A model generated the notes under the pieces. The model had not been told where the DNA came from. It was given only the letters and a program-made list of their open reading frames with translations, and searched no databases. Positions 17,543 to 25,277 of a stretch of DNA of 64,000 nucleotides are shown here, in pieces (position 1 is the stretch's first letter; each line of letters starts with the position of its first letter). This DNA is from DATFDN01 sp963818725 (GTDB lineage Bacteria; Pseudomonadota; Alphaproteobacteria; Acetobacterales; Acetobacteraceae), in the NCBI GenBank assembly GCA_963818725.1, contig CAWFTU010000001.1, forward strand, positions 806,001 through 870,000, read 5' to 3'. The translations under genes were made by a program, and so were the position numbers.

Positions 17543-18841
17543 ATGGAGATTGTCGTGGCTGCGCTTCCATCCTTGGGTTCAACTCCGCCAGCGTCTGCCG
17601 GCAGCGGCGGAGCTGCATCCGCTTCCAGCACTTCACCCAACGATACCTTGGTGAGAGCTGGGACCAGCGCCTCAATCATCGATTCCAGGGGCAATGTCTG
17701 GACAATTACATCTAGTGGTCAAGTTGCCGTTAACGGGACGACAGATACCTCGACCTCAGGTGCGAGCCTGCTTGCCTATGCCAACGGCGTCGTCTGGCAG
17801 CAGAACACCGCAGGGGACTGGTACTCCGACACTGCCTTGACGCCAGGCGAGTGGGGCAGCGGATCGAACCCGCTTCCTTTCGCGATTCTGGGCCCCGCTT
17901 GGGCAGCTCCGCTTGGCAGCACCGTCAATCCGATCACTTGGTCGTTCGGCGATCCAACCGTCAATACGACTGCCCAGTTCAGCCACGCGATCACCAACCC
18001 TGCCCAGCAGAAGCTGGTCGAGAACGCAATCCAGACATGGGCTACGCAGACCGGGCTGAACTTCACGGAAGTGGCCAATTCCGCCTCGGCAGCCCCTGAC
18101 ATCCTGATCGGCTTCGGTAGCTTCAACTCGCCGAGTACCGGCATCCTTGGGCAGACCAACTACTCCTGGTCTGGACCAAGCGGCGGCCCCGAGAACATGA
18201 ATGCCGGGGCTGTCGTGCGGATCGAGGATCCAGCCGAGGACACGACGACCACCGATGCTAATGGTCAGCAGTGGTACACGGGGGTCGTCAACGTCTCGCT
18301 TGAGCAGGACGCGATGCATGAATTCGGGCACGCGCTGGGACTGGCAAGCAATCCGGTCGACCACAATGCTGTCATGTATGACGGCCTCGGCGGCAGCAAT
18401 CCGACGCTGGACCCGAATGACGTTCAGGCGATCAAGTCTCTCTATCCCAGCCTGACCGCGCCCGGCTCGGATACGCTGCTTTCGGCCAGCGGCGGAAGCA
18501 TCACGCCCGACAAGCTCTCACTACTTTTTTCTGAGGACGCCTACCAGGGTAATGCCCAGTTCATCGCAAAGCTGGACGGTACACAGATCGGCGCAGGGTC
18601 CGTTGCCGCGCTGCATAGCGCGGGCCAGGCTCAGAGCTTCACCCATACCGGCTCGTGGGGTCCGGGCCTCCACGATCTCGAAATCGACTTCACCAACGAC
18701 GCCTATGGCGGATCGCCGACAGCGGATCGCAATCTCTATGTCAATGGCGTCACCTACGACGGATCGCCTGCGATGCCTTCCGGCAGCTTCGTAACGATGG
18801 ACAGCAACGGTGCTGTCCATTTGGCTGTCGGACATGGATGA
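17543..18841 (+). CDS. Matrixin-like metalloprotease with CBM60 module
   Basis: Residues 30-100 form a small domain with IIDSRGNVWTITSSGQVAVN and LAYANGVVWQQNTAGDWYSD, common in secreted alphaproteobacterial proteins. Residues 115-310 are matrixin-like: NPITWSFGD start, a core HEFGHALGLASNPVDHNAVM and a closing AIKSLYPSL. The first two zinc His and catalytic Glu are present, but the usual third His is replaced (ASNPVDH), so Asp or His a few residues on would have to serve. Residues 325-415 are CBM60 (LSLLFSEDAYQGNAQFIAKL, THTGSWGPGLHDLEIDF, NDAYGGSPTADRNLYVNGV). No Sec signal is evident. ATG at 17543 has a poor site; GTG at 17555 with GGAG six bases upstream is an attractive alternative. Confidence 0.78.
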   Translation: MEIVVAALPSLGSTPPASAGSGGAASASSTSPNDTLVRAGTSASIIDSRGNVWTITSSGQVAVNGTTDTSTSGASLLAYANGVVWQQNTAGDWYSDTALTPGEWGSGSNPLPFAILGPAWAAPLGSTVNPITWSFGDPTVNTTAQFSHAITNPAQQKLVENAIQTWATQTGLNFTEVANSASAAPDILIGFGSFNSPSTGILGQTNYSWSGPSGGPENMNAGAVVRIEDPAEDTTTTDANGQQWYTGVVNVSLEQDAMHEFGHALGLASNPVDHNAVMYDGLGGSNPTLDPNDVQAIKSLYPSLTAPGSDTLLSASGGSITPDKLSLLFSEDAYQGNAQFIAKLDGTQIGAGSVAALHSAGQAQSFTHTGSWGPGLHDLEIDFTNDAYGGSPTADRNLYVNGVTYDGSPAMPSGSFVTMDSNGAVHLAVGHG

Positions 18842-18977
18842 ATTGGGCGGCTGCCGTTCCCGCTGTGGCTCCGGCCTAAGGGCCAGCTTCGGTTTGAACG
18901 CCAGCAGCGCTGGACGGTTCCGTCAGGTCTCGCGCCAGCAGGTGCGGTCAGCACTCTCGAACGTGCGGGCGGGTCGA

Positions 18978-19131
18978 TCAGGCCGCTTCCAGGATGGCGA
19001 GGGCGGTCGCGGCCCGGCGGAAGAAGAGCGATCTGCGGCGGTCTGGGAACCAGGACGCCATCCCGTTTCACATGGAACTTGGCATTCTTGTACGGGTCGA
19101 AGCGGGTCGGGTTGACGGGGAATTCCACCAT
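18978..19131 (-). pseudogene. Phage-tail-tube-like protein, N-terminal remnant
   Basis: ATG at 19131 opens MVEFPVNPTRFDPYKNAKFH followed by VKRDG, closely matching the N-terminus of T4 gp19-type tail tube proteins of prophages and contractile injection systems ('VNPxRFDPYKNFKFRVKWDG'). After about 30 residues similarity stops; another frame ends SLFFRRAATALAILEAA at 18978. No other phage genes are nearby. The rest of 18842-19230 shows nothing else I can assign. Confidence 0.45.
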
Positions 19132-19230
19132 GTCGCGTTCCTCCGGTTGTGGTTGGGTCAGCCGGTCTCACGGGTTCCCAGCCCATCCCGCACCATGCGT
19201 GGAAGCGCGCCAGTGTCGCCGCGAGCGGGC

Positions 19231-19992
19231 CTACCCCTCCTGCCAGCCCGGCGCCAGGCGGCCCAGCGTCCGTGGCCGTTCGCCAGGCCACAGCACGCTT
19301 CCATCGTTGAGAACTCCCCAAGCCGACGCCACTCCCACGACCTCCAGCCCATCCCGCGCACGGCCCCGGTAATTGACGTGGTGGTGGCCGTGAATGACGA
19401 GGCGCGCGCCCATTCGCCGCGCCAGGTCATCGATCACCGCATTCCCCATCGGATGGCTGGAAGGTGCCTCGTGCGCGACCAGGATGTCGGCGCGCAGCGC
19501 GGTCAGGCGGGCGACGTCCTCGGGCCAGATCGCCGCGACGCCGAGCGAGTGGGCGAGGGCGGCCCGGTGCGCGTCCGGCCAATGGCCCGCCATCTCGGCA
19601 AGGTCGGCGGCCAGCTCGGTGCGGGCGTGCAGCCGTGGCGCCTCCGGCGGTTCCCAGACGCGCGGGCGGAACGTGCCGCCGAGCCCCGCGATGCGTACCC
19701 CCTCGATCTCCGCCACGCGCCCATGCAGCGCGCCAGAGGCGGTCAGCAGGTTGCGGGCGGGATCGGTCAGGTTGGCCCACATCTCCGGCCCGCCGTCATT
19801 GTCGTGATTGCCGAAAATCCAGAAGACCGGGATGCCCCGCGACAGTAGTGGTGCCGCGCGTTCGTCCAGCGGCCGGTCGCACTCCATGTCGCCGAGCAGC
19901 ACGGCGGCCTCCAAGGGCCCATCCAACCTGGCCAGCCCGGCCTCGATCAGATGCCATTGCTGATGGATGTCGCCGATGAAGGCGATGGTCAC
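19231..19992 (-). CDS. Metallophosphoesterase
   Basis: Calcineurin-like phosphoesterase of about 253 residues. The dinuclear metal motifs are all visible: IAFIGDIHQQWH (GD-H, residues 3-14), VLLGDMECD (GD near 37), FGNHDND (GNHD near 68), a VAHEAPSSHP His and RLVIHGHHHVNYRG (GHxH near 210). GTG at 19992 is chosen because the motif strand begins directly after it; the upstream extension is arginine-rich and not protein-like. Substrate unknown. It is divergent from the hydrolase at 20019 with only 26 bases between starts. Confidence 0.82.
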   Translation of the reverse strand: MTIAFIGDIHQQWHLIEAGLARLDGPLEAAVLLGDMECDRPLDERAAPLLSRGIPVFWIFGNHDNDGGPEMWANLTDPARNLLTASGALHGRVAEIEGVRIAGLGGTFRPRVWEPPEAPRLHARTELAADLAEMAGHWPDAHRAALAHSLGVAAIWPEDVARLTALRADILVAHEAPSSHPMGNAVIDDLARRMGARLVIHGHHHVNYRGRARDGLEVVGVASAWGVLNDGSVLWPGERPRTLGRLAPGWQEG

Positions 19993-20018
19993 GGGCCGGT
20001 GGCCTGAGTCACTTGACG

Positions 20019-20915
20019 ATGTCCCACGTCGGTTCTTACGGTCGCGGCACCAAAGCACGCTCCGCATCGCCCGACCAGGGAGCTTTCGGTATCGATCCGC
20101 AGGCCATTCTCGACCGGCTGCAAGGCATGGCCACGCGGCATGAGACGCCGTGCGGCACGGGGCGCATGGTCTGGCACGCCTGGGGACGCGGGCTGCCCCT
20201 CGTGCTGCTGCACGGCGGCACCGGCTCGTGGCGGCACTGGGTGCGCAACGTCGAGGCCTTCGCGGATCACCGCCTGGTGGTTTGCGCCGACCTGCCGGGG
20301 CTGGGCTGCTCCGACATGCCGCCCGATCCCGAAGACCCGCCGGCCATGGCCGCAATCCTCGCGCGGGGCTTGGACGCGGTGCTCGGGCCGGATGCCATCT
20401 ACGATCTCGCGGGCTTCTCCTATGGCGGCGTGATGGCCGGGGTGCTCGCGGCGCGGGACCGAGGACGGGTGCGTTCGCTCACCGTCGTGGGCTCCGGCGG
20501 GCTTGGGCTCCAGCGCGGGCCGACCCACCTGATGAAGGTCCGCCACCTCGAGGGCGCGGCGCGTGTCGCCGCGCACCGCGCCAACCTCGCCGCCTTGATG
20601 TTCGCCGACCCGGCCAAGATCGACGACCTCGCGCTGCTGATCCAGGACTGGAACACGCGCCACTCCCGCCTTAAAAGCCCTCTGATTTCGCGCGGCACAT
20701 GGCTCCGCGACGCGCTGGGGGGGCTGCGCTGCCAGGTGAACGGGATTTGGGGTCGCTTGGACGCGCCCTCGCTTCCCGATATTGGTGCGCGGGAACGGGC
20801 GATGCGCGCGTTGCAGCCCGGGCTGCGCTTTCAGGTGATCGAGGGCGCCGGCCACTGGGTCGCCTATGAGGCCGCGCCGGCGTTCAACGCCACGCTGCGC
20901 GGCATGCTGGACTAG
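20019..20915 (+). CDS. Alpha/beta hydrolase
   Basis: Alpha/beta-fold hydrolase of about 298 residues. The oxyanion region is LVLLHGGTGSWRHW (near 63), the nucleophile elbow DLAGFSYGGVMAG (GxSxG, Ser near 130), and the catalytic His lies in VIEGAGHWVAYEAA near the C-terminus. Together these suggest an esterase or C-C bond hydrolase; the exact substrate is not evident. ATG at 20019 is preferred over a TTG at 20013. The next gene begins 11 bases downstream after an AGAGGAGAGG site, so the two are probably co-transcribed. Confidence 0.8.
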   Translation: MSHVGSYGRGTKARSASPDQGAFGIDPQAILDRLQGMATRHETPCGTGRMVWHAWGRGLPLVLLHGGTGSWRHWVRNVEAFADHRLVVCADLPGLGCSDMPPDPEDPPAMAAILARGLDAVLGPDAIYDLAGFSYGGVMAGVLAARDRGRVRSLTVVGSGGLGLQRGPTHLMKVRHLEGAARVAAHRANLAALMFADPAKIDDLALLIQDWNTRHSRLKSPLISRGTWLRDALGGLRCQVNGIWGRLDAPSLPDIGARERAMRALQPGLRFQVIEGAGHWVAYEAAPAFNATLRGMLD

Positions 20916-20926
20916 AGGAGAGGCCC

Positions 20927-21550
20927 GTGTACCTGCCCCCCGCCTTCCGGGAAGACCGGCTCGACGTGCTGCACGCCGCGATCCGCGACACCGGCCTGGC
21001 CACGCTCGTCACCCTGACGGACCAAGGCTTGGTGGCGAGCCATGTGCCGCTCCTGCTCGACCCCGAGCCGGCGCCCTATGGCACGCTGATCGGACATCTG
21101 GCGAGCCCCAATCCGCAGGCGACGGCCAGCCGGGTGGATTCGGAGGCGCTCGCCATCTTCCAAGGCCCGGAGGCGTACATCACGCCAAGCTGGTACGCGA
21201 CGAAGCGCGCGACCGGCAAGGTCGTGCCGACCTGGAACTATGTCGCCGTCCACGCCTACGGCCCGCTCCGTTTCTTCGACGATCCCGCGCGGCTGCTGGA
21301 GATCGTCACGCGGCTCACCGAGCGGCATGAAACGCCTCGCGCCGCGCCCTGGGCCGTAGCCGATGCGCCGTCCGACTACATTGCCGGGATGCTGCGCGGC
21401 ATCATCGGGTTCGAGATGCCGATCACGCGCCTGGAGGGCAAGCGGAAGATGAGCCAGAACCGCCCCAAAGAAGACCGCGCCGGGGTCGTCGCCGGCCTCT
21501 CCGCCGAGGGTCGGGAAGATGTCGCCGCCTTGGTGCCGTCATCCGGCTGA
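20927..21550 (+). CDS. PaiB-like FMN-binding negative transcriptional regulator family protein
   Basis: A split-barrel flavin-binding protein of the PaiB family. It begins YLPPAFREDRLDVLHAAIRD, then LVTLTDQGLVASHVPLLLD, GHLASPNPQ, FQGPEAYITPSWYATKR and VPTWNYVAVHAYG, which are the conserved blocks in their normal order; length of 207 residues is typical. The start is GTG at 20927 with GGAGAGG just upstream. Family members are annotated as regulators of sporulation or protease genes in Bacillus, but in proteobacteria the role is largely unproven. Confidence 0.88.
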   Translation: MYLPPAFREDRLDVLHAAIRDTGLATLVTLTDQGLVASHVPLLLDPEPAPYGTLIGHLASPNPQATASRVDSEALAIFQGPEAYITPSWYATKRATGKVVPTWNYVAVHAYGPLRFFDDPARLLEIVTRLTERHETPRAAPWAVADAPSDYIAGMLRGIIGFEMPITRLEGKRKMSQNRPKEDRAGVVAGLSAEGREDVAALVPSSG

Positions 21551-21616
21551 GCGAGGTTGCCAGTCGCGCGCAGTGATGCTCAAAGCGGCCGCCCCGTAAG
21601 GATTCCCGCCCGCCGC

Positions 21617-22288
21617 ATGGACAGCATCTTCCGAGGAGACGTCGCCACCCCTCGCGGCCGGGCGCTGGCCTGGATCGACGCGCTGCTGGTCGATCACGCG
21701 GTGTTCCGCCTGGTCTATTCGAACTTCGCCGCGGTGTCCCCCGGCCGGCTGTATCGCATGAGCCACCCCACGCCGGGGCGGCTGGCCGCGCTGACCCGCC
21801 GGCACGGGTTCAAGACGCTGATCAACCTGCGCGGGCAGGCGCGCAACGGCTCGGACGCGCTGTCACGCGACATGGCGGCGCGGCTTGGGCTCGACTTCAT
21901 CGACATGGCGGTGGAAAGCCGCGGCGCGCCGCATCGCGACCGCATCCTGCGGCTGCACGAGATCTACCGCACGATGCGCGAGCCGGCGCTGATCCATTGC
22001 AAGTCGGGCGCCGACCGCGCGGGCCTCGCCGCCGGGCTGTGGGTGTTGTTCGAGGGTGGCACGGCGGCCGAGGCGCTGCGCCAGCTCTCGCCGCGATTCG
22101 GCCATATCCGACGCTCCCGCACCGGCGTGCTGGACGCCTTTTTCCTGCTCTATGCCCGGGAGGGGGAGGGGCGAAAGCCCTTCCTGGACTGGGTGCGGGA
22201 GGATTATGACGAGGTGGCCCTGCGCCACGCCTTCCGCGCGCACGGCCTGGCAAGCTTCATTAATGACTGGGTGCTGGCCCATGAGTGA
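21617..22288 (+). CDS. Dual-specificity/tyrosine phosphatase-like protein
   Basis: Cysteine-based phosphatase fold. The P-loop HCKSGADRAG (about residues 127-136) fits HCxxGxxRxG, and LINLRGQARNG near 70 with YRMSHPTPGRL near 46 fits the bacterial family. ATG at 21617 starts the conserved region. It overlaps the KdoO gene by 8 bases, an arrangement that suggests translational coupling and a role in lipopolysaccharide core (Kdo) modification, perhaps removing a phosphate. Confidence 0.8.
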   Translation: MDSIFRGDVATPRGRALAWIDALLVDHAVFRLVYSNFAAVSPGRLYRMSHPTPGRLAALTRRHGFKTLINLRGQARNGSDALSRDMAARLGLDFIDMAVESRGAPHRDRILRLHEIYRTMREPALIHCKSGADRAGLAAGLWVLFEGGTAAEALRQLSPRFGHIRRSRTGVLDAFFLLYAREGEGRKPFLDWVREDYDEVALRHAFRAHGLASFINDWVLAHE

Positions 22289-23186
22289 TCCCGCCCGGCT
22301 GCCGCCGGAGGACGTGTTGGAGACCCTGCCGGTTGCCGAGTGGCACGGTCCCTTCGCGCCCGAATTGCGGCTTCAGGCCGTCCGCGCCCTGGAGGCGGGC
22401 AGGGTGCTGTTCCTGCCTGACCTTGGCTTCCAGACCGCGGCCGAAGAGGCACCCTTTCTCACCGGCGCGGCGGCGGGTGGCGCGCGCAAGAACGTCAGCC
22501 TCGACCCGGAGACAGGCACGGCGAGCAATGTCGGCCTGCCGCCGGACGAGGCCAGCCGGCTCGCCGCCATGATCGATCGCTTCGGCCGCCAGGCCTTTCG
22601 CCTGGTCTGCGATCTGCTGCCCGGCTACGCGCCGGCGCTCGAGCGCGCGCGCACCAGCTTCCGTCCCGCCGAGATCGCCGGCCGCGCCTACTCGACCCGG
22701 CACGACGACCGGCTGCTGCACGTCGATGCGTTCCCCACGCGACCAATGCACGGCAAGCGCATCCTGCGCCTGTTCACCAACCTCGCTCCCGACGGAGCGC
22801 CCCGCGCGTGGCGCGTGGGCGAGCCGTTCGAAAGCTTCGCGCGCGCCTTCGCTCCGCGCGTCCGTCCGCCGCCGCCCGGAAGCGCCTGGCTGCTGCACCG
22901 CCTTGGGCTGACCAAGGCGCGGCGCAGCGCGTACGATCATTGGATGCTGCGCCTGCACGACCTCGGCAAGTTCGACCGCGATTGGCAGACGCGGGCGCCG
23001 CGCGCCGACATCGCCTTTCCCGCTGACAGCACCTGGATCTGCTTCACCGATCAGGTTTTGCACGCTGCCTTGTCCGGGCACTGCGCGCTGGAGCAGACTT
23101 TCCATCTGCCAATCGACGCCATGCACACGCCGGCGCGTTCGCCGCTGCGCGTGCTGGAGAGCGTGACGACACGCCAGTTGGTGTGA
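22281..23186 (+). CDS. kdoO: Kdo 3-hydroxylase family dioxygenase
   Basis: Fe(II)-dependent dioxygenase converting Kdo of lipid A-core to Ko. Conserved features include PFLTGAAAGGARKNVSLD (near 53), SFRPAEIAGRAYSTRHDDRL (near 120) and LHVDAFPTRPMHGKRILRLF (near 147), where the HxD pair is a plausible iron site, ending VLHAALSGHCALEQTFHLPI. The 301-residue length is usual. ATG at 22281 overlaps the phosphatase stop. Confidence in family is good; enzymatic activity is inferred. Confidence 0.85.
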   Translation: MSDPARLPPEDVLETLPVAEWHGPFAPELRLQAVRALEAGRVLFLPDLGFQTAAEEAPFLTGAAAGGARKNVSLDPETGTASNVGLPPDEASRLAAMIDRFGRQAFRLVCDLLPGYAPALERARTSFRPAEIAGRAYSTRHDDRLLHVDAFPTRPMHGKRILRLFTNLAPDGAPRAWRVGEPFESFARAFAPRVRPPPPGSAWLLHRLGLTKARRSAYDHWMLRLHDLGKFDRDWQTRAPRADIAFPADSTWICFTDQVLHAALSGHCALEQTFHLPIDAMHTPARSPLRVLESVTTRQLV

Positions 23187-23394
23187 CACCGGAGGTGTCC
23201 GAGCGGGCTGCCCCGCCCGGACCGCTCCCGCTATCGTTTCAGAATGATCTTGACCCGGATGGTCAGGACCACCATTATCAGCCGAGGAAGCCACGCATGT
23301 GGTGTCATGCCAGCCTCCGTTTACGCCGGCCGGGCCCATTCCGGTCGGCGCCTTTGTTTTAGAGCGGGGTGAGATCAGGTGGAACCACGAAGCC
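23187..23394. other. Intergenic region downstream of kdoO
   Basis: Together with the repeats that follow, this separates kdoO from the convergent hydrolase by about 480 bases. A GAGCGG...CCGCTC inverted repeat with a GC-rich interior lies near 23199-23226, about 15 bases after the kdoO stop, and could act in termination. No convincing gene. Confidence 0.4.
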
Positions 23395-23472
23395 CGTCAT
23401 TGCGACGAGCGAAGCGACGAAGCAATCCAGCCTTCCGAACCACTGGATTGCTTCGCTGCGCTCGCAATGACG
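23395..23472. repeat. REP-like palindromic repeat
   Basis: An imperfect palindrome of 78 bases: CGTCATTGCGA...GAAGCAATCCAG on one arm and CTGGATTGCTTCG...CGCAATGACG on the other. This type, containing CGTCATTGCGAGC and GAAGCAATCC, is a common dispersed extragenic palindrome in alphaproteobacteria. Only one copy occurs in this window. Confidence 0.75.
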
Positions 23473-23514
23473 ACCGCTTCCCCGGTGCCACCTAAACGCA
23501 TCCCGCTCTAGGCT

Positions 23515-23638
23515 CAATACGGTTCACTTTAGTTGTTTGTGCCGCAGGGAGAACCAAGGCGAATGCTGCATTTTCAATTGGTTGGTATTCGGCCGATAGC
23601 TTAAGTGAACAGGATTTTGCCTTAAGTGAACCGTATTG
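23515..23638. mobile_element. MITE-like element with 15-bp terminal inverted repeats and 10-bp direct repeats
   Basis: CAATACGGTTCACTT at the left end and AAGTGAACCGTATTG at the right end are perfect inverted repeats bounding 124 bases with no coding capacity. GCTCTAGGCT occurs immediately outside both ends (23505-23514 and 23639-23648), a 10-bp target duplication. A second internal CTTAAGTGAAC copy lies near the right end. The ends look like those of an IS4-group element, which would have to supply transposase from elsewhere. Confidence 0.8.
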
Positions 23639-23666
23639 GCTCTAGGCTGGCACCATCAACGCCGCC

Positions 23667-24656
23667 TCAATGGGTGGGCGCAGGCAGGTCGGCCAGGAAC
23701 CGGAGCAGCGCCGCGTTCACCTCCGCCGGGCGTTCCTGTTGTATCCAGTGGCCGCCGCCCTCGATCAGCACGGTCTCGCGCAGGTTCGGCACATGCGCGG
23801 CCATCGCGTCCTGCCAGCCCGCCGCGATCGGGGAGTTGATGACCACGTCCCGCGTCCCGGCGATGAACAGGGCAGGCGGGACCACCCGCGCGCCCTGCCA
23901 GGGTGCGAGAAGCTCCCAGTTGCGGTCGAGGTTGCGGTAATAGTTCAGCCCGCCACGGAAGCCCGTGCGGCGGAACGACGCTGCCATGGTCTCCAGATCC
24001 CGCTCGGTGAGCCAGCCCGGCAGCGCGGGAGGATCGACGGTGCGGCTCAGGAAGCCGCCGCCCTCGGGGAGAGTGAGCGCCAGTCCCTCCAGTCCCTCAC
24101 GCCGCGGCGCGTCGCCGGAGCCGCTATAGAGGATGCGCCGCAAAGTTGCGGCCGGGTCGGCCTCGAACTCGGCCTCGGCCACGCCGGGTTCCTGGAAATA
24201 GATCCAATAGAACCGGTCGAGCCCAGCCCGGCGCACCGCCGCCAGGGGCGGGATGGGTCCGCGCGGGCGGAACGGCACGCTCAGCGCCGCCACGGCGCGG
24301 AACAGGTCGGGGCGCAGCAATGCGGCGGTCCAGGCGATGTTCGCGCCCCAATCGTGCCCGACAATGACCGCTTGGCGCTCGCCCAGCTCGGCCGCCAGCG
24401 CCACCATGTCGCCGACAAGGTGAAACACGGTGTAGTGGGCGATTGGCTCGGGCGCCTCGCTGCCGCCGAAGCCGCGCATGTCCGGCGCCACCACACGCCA
24501 GCCGGCCTCGGCGAGGGCGGGGATTTGGTGGCGCCAGGAATGGGCCAGCTCCGGCCAGCCATGCAGCAGCAGCACCAGCTGTCCTTCGCCCTGCTCGGTG
24601 ATGTGCAGGCGTATGCCGTTGCAGGTCACGTCCCTTCGCGTCGGTTCGCCGCCCAT
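23667..24656 (-). CDS. Epoxide hydrolase-like alpha/beta hydrolase
   Basis: Soluble epoxide hydrolase subfamily. The protein has LLLHGWPELAHSW (HGxP oxyanion loop near 30), the nucleophile GHDWGANIAW (Asp near 100), lid tyrosines in RFYWIYFQEPG and NYYRNLDRNW, an acid near TRDVVINSP and the catalytic His in IEGGGHWIQQERP. Length of 329 residues is normal. An Asp rather than Ser nucleophile separates it from esterases; haloalkane dehalogenase is a less likely alternative. The 48081-49211 gene encodes a second member. Confidence 0.82.
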   Translation of the reverse strand: MGGEPTRRDVTCNGIRLHITEQGEGQLVLLLHGWPELAHSWRHQIPALAEAGWRVVAPDMRGFGGSEAPEPIAHYTVFHLVGDMVALAAELGERQAVIVGHDWGANIAWTAALLRPDLFRAVAALSVPFRPRGPIPPLAAVRRAGLDRFYWIYFQEPGVAEAEFEADPAATLRRILYSGSGDAPRREGLEGLALTLPEGGGFLSRTVDPPALPGWLTERDLETMAASFRRTGFRGGLNYYRNLDRNWELLAPWQGARVVPPALFIAGTRDVVINSPIAAGWQDAMAAHVPNLRETVLIEGGGHWIQQERPAEVNAALLRFLADLPAPTH

Positions 24657-24756
24657 GTGCCGCCTCCCTTTCCAGCCTGTTACCTATCAGCCGGAAGGCG
24701 TGTCAGTCAGCGAAAGCCGTGCCAATTTTTTCGCGGTCTTTTCGCGGTTCTCGAAC

Positions 24757-24951
24757 TCAGCGCATCCTGGCCGCGATCTCCTCGCGCCAGCGAACCGACG
24801 CGGCCACTTCGAAGGCGCGGCCGGTGCGCGTGTCCATGACCTCAATCTCCGCGTTGGCATCGAGATCAGCGAACAGACGCACCCGCGCGAGGGCTGCGGC
24901 CTGGTCGTTGTAAACGCCAACAGGCCGCCCGTTGATTCGAAGCTCATACAT
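24757..24951 (-). CDS. Small conserved-looking hypothetical protein
   Basis: A 64-residue protein: MYELRINGRPVGVYNDQAAA, then RVRLFADLDANAEIEVMDTR and TGRAFEVAASVRWREEIAAR. Amino-acid composition and the regular alternation of charged and hydrophobic residues look like a real alpha/beta protein. I do not recognise the family. Confidence 0.6.
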   Translation of the reverse strand: MYELRINGRPVGVYNDQAAALARVRLFADLDANAEIEVMDTRTGRAFEVAASVRWREEIAARMR

Positions 24952-25277
24952 GGCGCGTACTCCCTAAGCGTGTTCTTTTGCTGCCCGAGTTCGGGCCCGT
25001 TGCTGGTGCGGCCCTTGCGCGACTGCCTGAGCAGAGTCGCTCACTCGGCCTCCGTCTCGCGACTAGCGAGACCTTGGTGAGGAGGAGAGTTTCAAGCCAA
25101 GGCTCAGCGTCTATCACGACTGCATCCACCTGGCGAGTGGCCGGTCCCAATGGAAATGTTCTGACAGGACTCCGCCAGCGCGGCGCGAACGCGGCGCGAA
25201 AGCCTCGTTACACGATCGCTAATCCCAATCGCACCGGATCACGTTCCAGTGTGCCGGCCGGTGTGCCGTTCATTCCA
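24952..25277. other. Intergenic region, no gene seen
   Basis: About 325 bases between two minus-strand genes. No plausible coding frame, RNA gene or repeat is visible. It should hold the promoter of the small gene at 24951 and the terminator of the glycosyltransferase upstream of it. Confidence 0.4.

Noticed and set aside
22281..23186. KdoO as a collagen lysyl or prolyl hydroxylase for the nearby collagen
   Set aside because: The sequence fits the Kdo hydroxylase family and it is coupled to a phosphatase 7 kb from the collagen gene; there is no evidence of protein hydroxylation.
23240..23370. Very short frames (14 to 42 codons) downstream of kdoO
   Set aside because: A short minus-strand frame of basic and hydrophobic residues is eye-catching but lacks a ribosome-binding site and could arise by chance.
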